Positions 59,204 to 64,000 of a DNA stretch of 64,000 nucleotides are shown here, piece by piece (the stretch's first letter is position 1; each line of letters begins with the position of its first letter). The notes beneath the pieces are model-generated. The model made no database searches, had not been told where the DNA came from, and saw only the letters and a program-made list of their open reading frames with translations. Both the position numbers and the translations under genes were made by a program. Source of the DNA: Buttiauxella brennerae ATCC 51605. Lineage in GTDB: Bacteria > Pseudomonadota > Gammaproteobacteria > Enterobacterales > Enterobacteriaceae. The stretch spans positions 1-64,000 of the forward strand of contig NZ_LXER01000036.1 of NCBI RefSeq assembly GCF_001654925.1, given 5' to 3'.

Positions 59204-59472
59204 ATGTGTCTGTGGTACCCTTTCAGATGCCCGGATCGACTGAATGCTCGCCATTTAGACAGGGTATGTCAACAATGAAGCGGTATGTTTTCTGGTCAAT
59301 GTTTTACTATTCGAGGGGACTCGCAAAGCAGTGAAAATGATGCTTAAAGTTGCAATAAAATACGTCCTCCCTGCTTCGAGAAAAGGCGTTTCACAACTCA
59401 GTGGATGCTCGAGTCAGTCTCATCACTTATTATTTTTGTAGATTTGCCCCAGCAACTGCCAGGGCAAATTTA
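59204..59472. other. Gap between mazE and dlhH
   Basis: About 270 bp with no gene, tRNA or clear terminator. TCAACAATGAAG, present near the mazE promoter (59150-59161), recurs once here (59269-59280). No insertion-sequence ends recognised. Confidence 0.5.
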
Positions 59473-60300
59473 CTACTTTTGCGCACCATACCGTTCAAAC
59501 CACGTCAGCATCCGTTGCCAGCCATCTTTTGCTGATTCTTCATGATAGCTCGGGCGGTAGTCCGCATTAAAAGCATGGCCCGCTTCCGGGTAGACGATAA
59601 TTTCTGCGTTAGCATTTGCGGCACGTAACGCGTGGCGCATGGTTTCTACGGTATCCTGCGGAATTCCCGTATCTTGCCCGCCATAAAGCCCAAGCACGGG
59701 CGCATTCAAATTGATTGCGACGTCGACCGGGTGGTGTGGTGAATTCAGCGATTTTTCCCCAACCAATTTGCCATACCAGGCCACAGCTGCTTTCAGTTGC
59801 GGATTATGAGCGGCATATAGCCATGTAATGCGTCCACCCCAGCAAAAACCAGTGACCATCAGGCGATGGGCATCACCACCGTTTCTGGCCGCCCAGTTTG
59901 CAACATGGTCCAGGTCGGCAAGAACCTGCGCGTCGGGGACTTTGGACACCAGACCGCTGAACAGGGTCGGGATATCTGCATAATCATTCGGATCGCCCTG
60001 ACGGAAGTAGAGCTCTGGCGCGATGGCGAGATAGCCTTCGAGCGCCAGGCGGCGACAAACATCACGAATGTGTTCATGCACACCGAAAATTTCCTGCACC
60101 ACGATGACAATCGGCAGTGGGCCTTCAGCCCCTTTTGGTCTGGCATGGAACGCAGGCATGTTTTCGCCCTGCGTGGGAATAGATGTCTCTCCCGAGAGAA
60201 TCTCTTCATCGGAGGTATGCAATACTGTTGAAGCAAGTGGAGCTGCCGCTGGCGCAAAATGTCCGCCCGGCGATTTATCTACTGTATTTTCTTCTTTCAT
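59473..60300 (-). CDS. dlhH: Dienelactone hydrolase family protein
   Basis: A 275-residue alpha/beta hydrolase (E. coli YsgA/DlhH 271). The catalytic Cys is in GFCWGGRITW, Asp follows LYGGQD, and His in AGHAFNADY, the dienelactone hydrolase triad. Its physiological substrate is unknown. ATG 60300 has AAGGAG 7 nt upstream; ATG 60306 is a close alternative. The N-terminal 20 residues differ from E. coli. Confidence 0.9.
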   Translation of the reverse strand: MKEENTVDKSPGGHFAPAAAPLASTVLHTSDEEILSGETSIPTQGENMPAFHARPKGAEGPLPIVIVVQEIFGVHEHIRDVCRRLALEGYLAIAPELYFRQGDPNDYADIPTLFSGLVSKVPDAQVLADLDHVANWAARNGGDAHRLMVTGFCWGGRITWLYAAHNPQLKAAVAWYGKLVGEKSLNSPHHPVDVAINLNAPVLGLYGGQDTGIPQDTVETMRHALRAANANAEIIVYPEAGHAFNADYRPSYHEESAKDGWQRMLTWFERYGAQK

Positions 60301-60347
60301 TGGCATTCTCCTTACCAGAATTAGCGCAGTGCGATAACTATAGCTTT

Positions 60348-60392
60348 TCCCCGTCATTCTTCGAGCCGCAGGGCTGTTCGCTATGTCTGATA
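60348..60392. repeat. Truncated ERIC remnant
   Basis: CCCGTCATTCTTCGAGCCGC and the next bases match the left end of the ERIC copy at 50960; the core and right half are missing. It lies upstream of dlhH and just before the udp regulatory region. Confidence 0.7.
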
Positions 60393-60412
60393 AAAGAATA
60401 GTCAGGAAATTT

Positions 60413-60434
60413 AATTGTGATGTTCATCACCAAT
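60413..60434. promoter_or_regulatory. CRP site 1 upstream of udp
   Basis: TGTGA-TGTTCA-TCACC (60416-60431) is a near-consensus CRP site. E. coli udp has two CRP sites with CytR bound between them. Confidence 0.85.
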
Positions 60435-60467
60435 GAGATTGAAAGTAATGTAATTTGTTTCATTCAT

Positions 60468-60483
60468 AGTGAAATGCGTCACG
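60468..60483. promoter_or_regulatory. CRP site 2 upstream of udp
   Basis: AGTGA-AATGCG-TCACG, a good second CRP site 52 bp after the first. The spacing leaves room for CytR between them. Confidence 0.75.
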
Positions 60484-60556
60484 AAATTCTTCGTGGGGGT
60501 TCTGTAAAGTACCTCCAGAGCAACACAAGCTAACCTATTCAATGCAGGAGTCTGTT

Positions 60557-61318
60557 ATGTCCAAGTCTGATGTTTTTCACCTCGGCCTCACTAAAAGTGA
60601 TCTGCAAGGGGCAACACTTGCCATCGTCCCGGGCGATCCTGAGCGAGTTGAAAAAATCGCTGTGCTGATGGACAAGCCGGTTAAATTGGCTTCCCACCGT
60701 GAATTTACTACCTGGCGTGCTGAGTTAGATGGCAAGCCGGTTATCGTGTGTTCGACCGGTATTGGTGGCCCGTCTACCTCTATCGCTGTGGAAGAATTGG
60801 CGCAGTTGGGTATTCGTACTTTCCTGCGTATCGGGACTACCGGTGCAATTCAGCCGCATATCAATGTCGGTGACGTTCTGGTGACCACCGCATCTGTGCG
60901 CCTTGATGGTGCCAGCCTGCATTTTGCACCAATGGAATACCCGGCAGTGGCCGATTTTGCGTGTACTACCGCACTGGTTGAAGCGGCGAAATCTATCGGC
61001 GCAACGACTCACATTGGTGTGACGGCGTCTTCTGATACCTTCTATCCTGGCCAGGAACGTTACGACACCTTCTCAGGTCGTGTAGTGAATCGCTACAAAG
61101 GCTCTATGGAAGAGTGGCAGCAGATGGGCGTGATGAACTACGAGATGGAATCAGCAACACTTCTGACCATGTGTGCAAGCCAGGGCCTGCGTGCGGGTAT
61201 GGTTGCGGGTGTGATTGTGAACCGTACTCAGCAAGAGATCCCGAACGCTGAGACGATGAAGAAAACGGAAAGCCATGCGGTGAAAATCGTCGTGGAAGCA
61301 GCTCGTCGCCTGATCTAG
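60557..61318 (+). CDS. udp: Uridine phosphorylase
   Basis: A 253-residue NP-I family phosphorylase, same length as E. coli Udp. It cleaves uridine with phosphate to uracil and ribose-1-phosphate. Phosphate-binding loop IVPGDPERV and substrate region [10 protein letters not shown] are present. ATG 60557 ([10 protein letters not shown]) with GGAG upstream is preferred over an in-frame ATG 15 nt earlier. Confidence 0.97.
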   Translation: MSKSDVFHLGLTKSDLQGATLAIVPGDPERVEKIAVLMDKPVKLASHREFTTWRAELDGKPVIVCSTGIGGPSTSIAVEELAQLGIRTFLRIGTTGAIQPHINVGDVLVTTASVRLDGASLHFAPMEYPAVADFACTTALVEAAKSIGATTHIGVTASSDTFYPGQERYDTFSGRVVNRYKGSMEEWQQMGVMNYEMESATLLTMCASQGLRAGMVAGVIVNRTQQEIPNAETMKKTESHAVKIVVEAARRLI

Positions 61319-61325
61319 TCCCCCA

Positions 61326-61353
61326 AAGCCGGTGCAAGCCGGCTTAATTTTTA
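61326..61353 (+). terminator. Probable udp terminator
   Basis: Stem AAGCCGG/CCGGCTT with 6-nt loop, then AATTTTTA; 7 nt after the udp stop. Confidence 0.7.
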
Positions 61354-61452
61354 CGCTTTGCGTAACGTCTCGCAGTAAACTCCTTTTCATCTGGACATTT
61401 ATACAGCACAATTTTATTTTGCTGATGTTTAGCATGGCTTGTGGGAGTGACT

Positions 61453-62886
61453 GTGGATATTTCTATTTTATTCGGGCTCGGGATTGCGCTAGTTGGGGTT
61501 CTGACTGGTTGGTTGCTGGCAAGTTTGCGGGCGGCTGGGCGGCAATCCGCATTGCATGAAGAACAACGAGAAATCTACGGCGAATTGACTGCTGCACGGC
61601 AGGAGTTACAGCAAAACCAGCACTGGAAAGAAGAATGCGAGCAACTTAACCGTGAGCTGCGCACTCAGCTTGAAATTAACAGTGCCCAGGAAGCCGATAT
61701 CCGCGAACTCTCCACACTTCTGGAACAAACCCGTCTTAATGCTGATGACAAACATCGCCAGATGCTCAACAGCGAACAGCGCCTGAGTGAACAGTTTGAA
61801 AACCTCGCCAATCGCATCTTTGAAAACAGCGGCCGTAAAGTTGAAGAGCAAAACCGCCAAAGTTTGAATGGCTTGCTCTCGCCACTGCGCGAACAACTGG
61901 ATGGTTTCCGCCGCCAGGTTCAGGAAAGCTTTGGCCAGGAAGCTCGCGAACGCCACACGCTAACCCACGAAATTCGTAACCTTCAGCAGCTGAACGCGCA
62001 AATGGCGCAAGAGGCGCTTAATCTCACCAAAGCCCTGAAAGGGGATAATAAAACCCAGGGTAACTGGGGTGAGGTTGTGTTGACGCGGGTGCTGGAGGCG
62101 TCTGGCTTACGCGAAGGGTATGAATATGAAACTCAGATAAACATTCAGCTAGAAAATAATAGCCGTATGCAGCCGGATGTCATCGTGCGTTTGCCGCAGG
62201 GCAAAGATGTGGTTATCGACGCCAAAATGACGCTGGTGGCCTATGAGCGTTACTACAACGGTGACGACGACGTAACTCGTGAAATCGCCCTCAACGAGCA
62301 TATTGCAGCGGTGCGTAACCACATTCGCATGCTGGGCCGTAAAGACTATCAGCAGTTGCCTGGGCTGAGGTCGCTGGATTATGTGCTGATGTTTATCCCG
62401 GTTGAGCCGGCATTTTTACTGGCAATCGACCGCCAGCCTGAATTGATCAGCGAAGCGCTCAGAAATAACATTATGCTCGTTAGCCCAACCACGTTATTGG
62501 TGGCATTAAGAACGGTTGCCAATTTGTGGCGTTATGAGCACCAGAGCCGGAATGCGCAACAAATTGCCGAACGTGCCAGCCGACTCTATGACAAAATGCG
62601 CCTCTTTGTTGATGACATGTCGGCGATTGGCCAAAGTCTGGATAAAGCCCAGGACAATTACCGCCAGGCGATGAAAAAACTCTCTTCCGGGCGCGGCAAT
62701 ATTCTCATTCAGGCGGATGCATTTCGTGGTCTGGGCGTTGAGGTTAAACGTGAGATTAATCCAGATTTGGTCGAGCAGGCCAGACTTGAAGAAGACGATC
62801 AAACCGATCGCCATGAGCATGAAAACGACGAAGAAAAGAACACAGACAACAGTTTAGAGAACCGACGTATCGTTGGTGAGCGTTAA
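61453..62886 (+). CDS. rmuC: DNA recombination protein RmuC
   Basis: A 477-residue protein (E. coli 475) with one N-terminal TM segment, a long coiled coil (about 30-190), and a restriction-nuclease-like core with DVVIDAKMTLVAYERYY. In E. coli loss of RmuC raises inversion between short inverted repeats. GTG 61453 aligns with the E. coli start and has GGGAG upstream; the tail is acidic and variable. Confidence 0.93.
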   Translation: MDISILFGLGIALVGVLTGWLLASLRAAGRQSALHEEQREIYGELTAARQELQQNQHWKEECEQLNRELRTQLEINSAQEADIRELSTLLEQTRLNADDKHRQMLNSEQRLSEQFENLANRIFENSGRKVEEQNRQSLNGLLSPLREQLDGFRRQVQESFGQEARERHTLTHEIRNLQQLNAQMAQEALNLTKALKGDNKTQGNWGEVVLTRVLEASGLREGYEYETQINIQLENNSRMQPDVIVRLPQGKDVVIDAKMTLVAYERYYNGDDDVTREIALNEHIAAVRNHIRMLGRKDYQQLPGLRSLDYVLMFIPVEPAFLLAIDRQPELISEALRNNIMLVSPTTLLVALRTVANLWRYEHQSRNAQQIAERASRLYDKMRLFVDDMSAIGQSLDKAQDNYRQAMKKLSSGRGNILIQADAFRGLGVEVKREINPDLVEQARLEEDDQTDRHEHENDEEKNTDNSLENRRIVGER

Positions 62887-62977
62887 GCTCAGGTTAATCC
62901 CGCGAGCTTGAAGCATAGGGCTTTAGGGCTCATTCTGTTACACTTCACAAACATTTTTTGGACAAGCAGGCATTGAG

Positions 62978-63733
62978 ATGGTTGAAGAATCCCAGGAAAC
63001 AACACACTTTGGCTTCCGGACAGTAGCGAAGGAGCAAAAGGCCGATATGGTGGCTCATGTGTTCCACTCTGTAGCCGCAAAATACGACGTAATGAATGAC
63101 CTGATGTCATTCGGCATCCATCGTTTATGGAAGCGCTTCACCATTGATTGCAGTGGTGTCCGTCGTGGTCAGCGCGTACTGGACTTAGCAGGCGGAACCG
63201 GCGATTTAACCGCTAAGTTCTCCCGTCTGGTAGGCGAAACGGGCGAAGTGGTTCTGGCTGATATCAATGACTCAATGCTGAAAATGGGGCGCGAAAAACT
63301 GCGCAACATCGGCGTGATTGGCAACGTGAACTATGTTCAGGCTAACGCTGAAGCACTGCCATTCCCGGACAACTTCTTTGACTGCATCACCATCTCTTTT
63401 GGCCTGCGAAATGTGACAGACAAAGAGAAAGCGCTGCGTTCAATGTATCGCGTATTAAAGCCGGGTGGCCGCCTGTTGGTTCTTGAGTTCTCTAAACCGA
63501 TTATCGAGCCGCTGAGCAAAGCTTACGATGCTTACTCCTTCCACATTTTGCCGCGTATTGGTGAACTTGTTGCGCAGGATGCGGAAAGCTACCGTTATCT
63601 GGCTGAATCTATTCGTATGCATCCAGACCAGGATACGTTGAAAGCAATGATGGAAGATGCGGGCTTTGAAAACACGACCTATTTCAACCTGACCGCTGGC
63701 GTTGTTGCTCTGCACCGTGGCTATAAATTCTGA
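62978..63733 (+). CDS. ubiE: Ubiquinone/menaquinone C-methyltransferase UbiE
   Basis: A 251-residue class I SAM methyltransferase, same length as E. coli. SAM motif [12 protein letters not shown] and signature [15 protein letters not shown] are present. It methylates 2-polyprenyl-6-methoxy-benzoquinol and demethylmenaquinol. ubiJ follows after 13 nt, and ubiB is expected beyond the window. Confidence 0.97.
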   Translation: MVEESQETTHFGFRTVAKEQKADMVAHVFHSVAAKYDVMNDLMSFGIHRLWKRFTIDCSGVRRGQRVLDLAGGTGDLTAKFSRLVGETGEVVLADINDSMLKMGREKLRNIGVIGNVNYVQANAEALPFPDNFFDCITISFGLRNVTDKEKALRSMYRVLKPGGRLLVLEFSKPIIEPLSKAYDAYSFHILPRIGELVAQDAESYRYLAESIRMHPDQDTLKAMMEDAGFENTTYFNLTAGVVALHRGYKF

Positions 63734-63746
63734 CAGGGAACTCGTG

Positions 63747-64000
63747 ATGCCTTTTACACCGCTAATGACTGCTGGGATTGAAAGTATCCTCAATACGTTC
63801 CTCTGGTGTGATCGTGGCCTGAAATCAGCGCGTCAGCGCCTGGTGGGTAAGGTGTTACGTGTTGAGCTCAAAGAGTTCTCATCACCTATCGTTTTGGTCT
63901 TTAGCGAACAACAGCTTGATGTGTTAGCCCAGTGGGAAGGTGAAGCCGACTGTCTGGTGAAAACGGGGCTCAGCACATTACCGAAATTGCGTGACCGCCA
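63747..64000 (+). CDS. ubiJ: Ubiquinone biosynthesis accessory factor UbiJ, partial
   Basis: The first 84 codons of a protein starting MPFTPLMTAGIESILNTFLW, matching E. coli UbiJ (YigP, 201 aa), an SCP2-domain lipid-binding subunit of the aerobic ubiquinone complex. The gene is cut by the window end. GTG one codon upstream is an alternative start. It forms a ubiE-ubiJ(-ubiB) operon. Confidence 0.93.
   Translation, partial: MPFTPLMTAGIESILNTFLWCDRGLKSARQRLVGKVLRVELKEFSSPIVLVFSEQQLDVLAQWEGEADCLVKTGLSTLPKLRDR

Overview
The window is a 64 kb piece of an Enterobacteriaceae chromosome. Gene order closely follows the Escherichia coli/Salmonella segment from rrnC-distal trpT through ilv, rho, the enterobacterial common antigen (ECA, wec) cluster, hem/cya, uvrD, metE and ubiE. 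It is not E. coli itself: proteins diverge throughout, ilvG is intact, aslA/aslB are missing before hemY, a mazEF-type toxin-antitoxin pair sits between metE and dlhH, and rffG/rffH are missing from the wec operon. ERIC repeats support the family assignment. I cannot name the genus from sequence alone.

Layout. 1-3040: tRNA-Trp, hdfR, maoP, comM. 3390-12470: branched-chain amino acid block, with leader peptide and attenuator (ilvL), ilvX, ilvGMEDA, then the regulator ilvY diverging from ilvC. 12600-19900: ppiC, rep, gppA-rhlB (reverse), trxA, and rho with a long leader in which rhoL looks decayed. 20150-31060: ECA operon wecA-wzzE-wecBC-wecDE-wzxE-wecF-wzyE-wecG. 31219-31661: tRNA Arg-His-Leu-Pro operon. 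32042-32245: sRNA GlmZ. 32290-36377: hemCDXY (reverse). 36659-45263: cyaA, cyaY, lptM, dapF-yigA-xerC-yigB, uvrD. 45412-55289: corA with leader peptide, rarD, yigI, pldA, recQ, rhtC/rhtB, pldB-yigL, yigM. 55177-58513: metR/metE. 58547-59130: mazEF-type module. 59473-64000: dlhH, udp, rmuC, ubiE and the start of ubiJ, cut by the window end.

How the genes work together. IlvGM, IlvC, IlvD and IlvE carry out valine/isoleucine synthesis, with IlvA feeding the isoleucine branch; attenuation (ilvL) and IlvY control them. The wec genes build the GlcNAc-ManNAcA-Fuc4NAc repeat of ECA, but the two enzymes that make dTDP-4-keto-6-deoxyglucose for it are not in this cluster and must come from elsewhere. 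HemC/HemD make uroporphyrinogen III. CyaA makes cAMP, and CRP-like sites lie upstream of cyaA and udp. Rep, UvrD, RecQ, XerC and RmuC are DNA maintenance proteins.

Most of the window is core genome and well known. I found no convincing new multi-gene system. The points most worth a second look are the loss of rffGH with a scar at the wecC/wecD junction, a terminator-like hairpin inside the ECA operon, the ilvA terminator embedded in ilvY, the sigma54-type glmZ promoter, the corA leader, the decayed rhoL, and the inserted mazEF-type pair. All gene identities rest on remembered family sequences, not on database searches.
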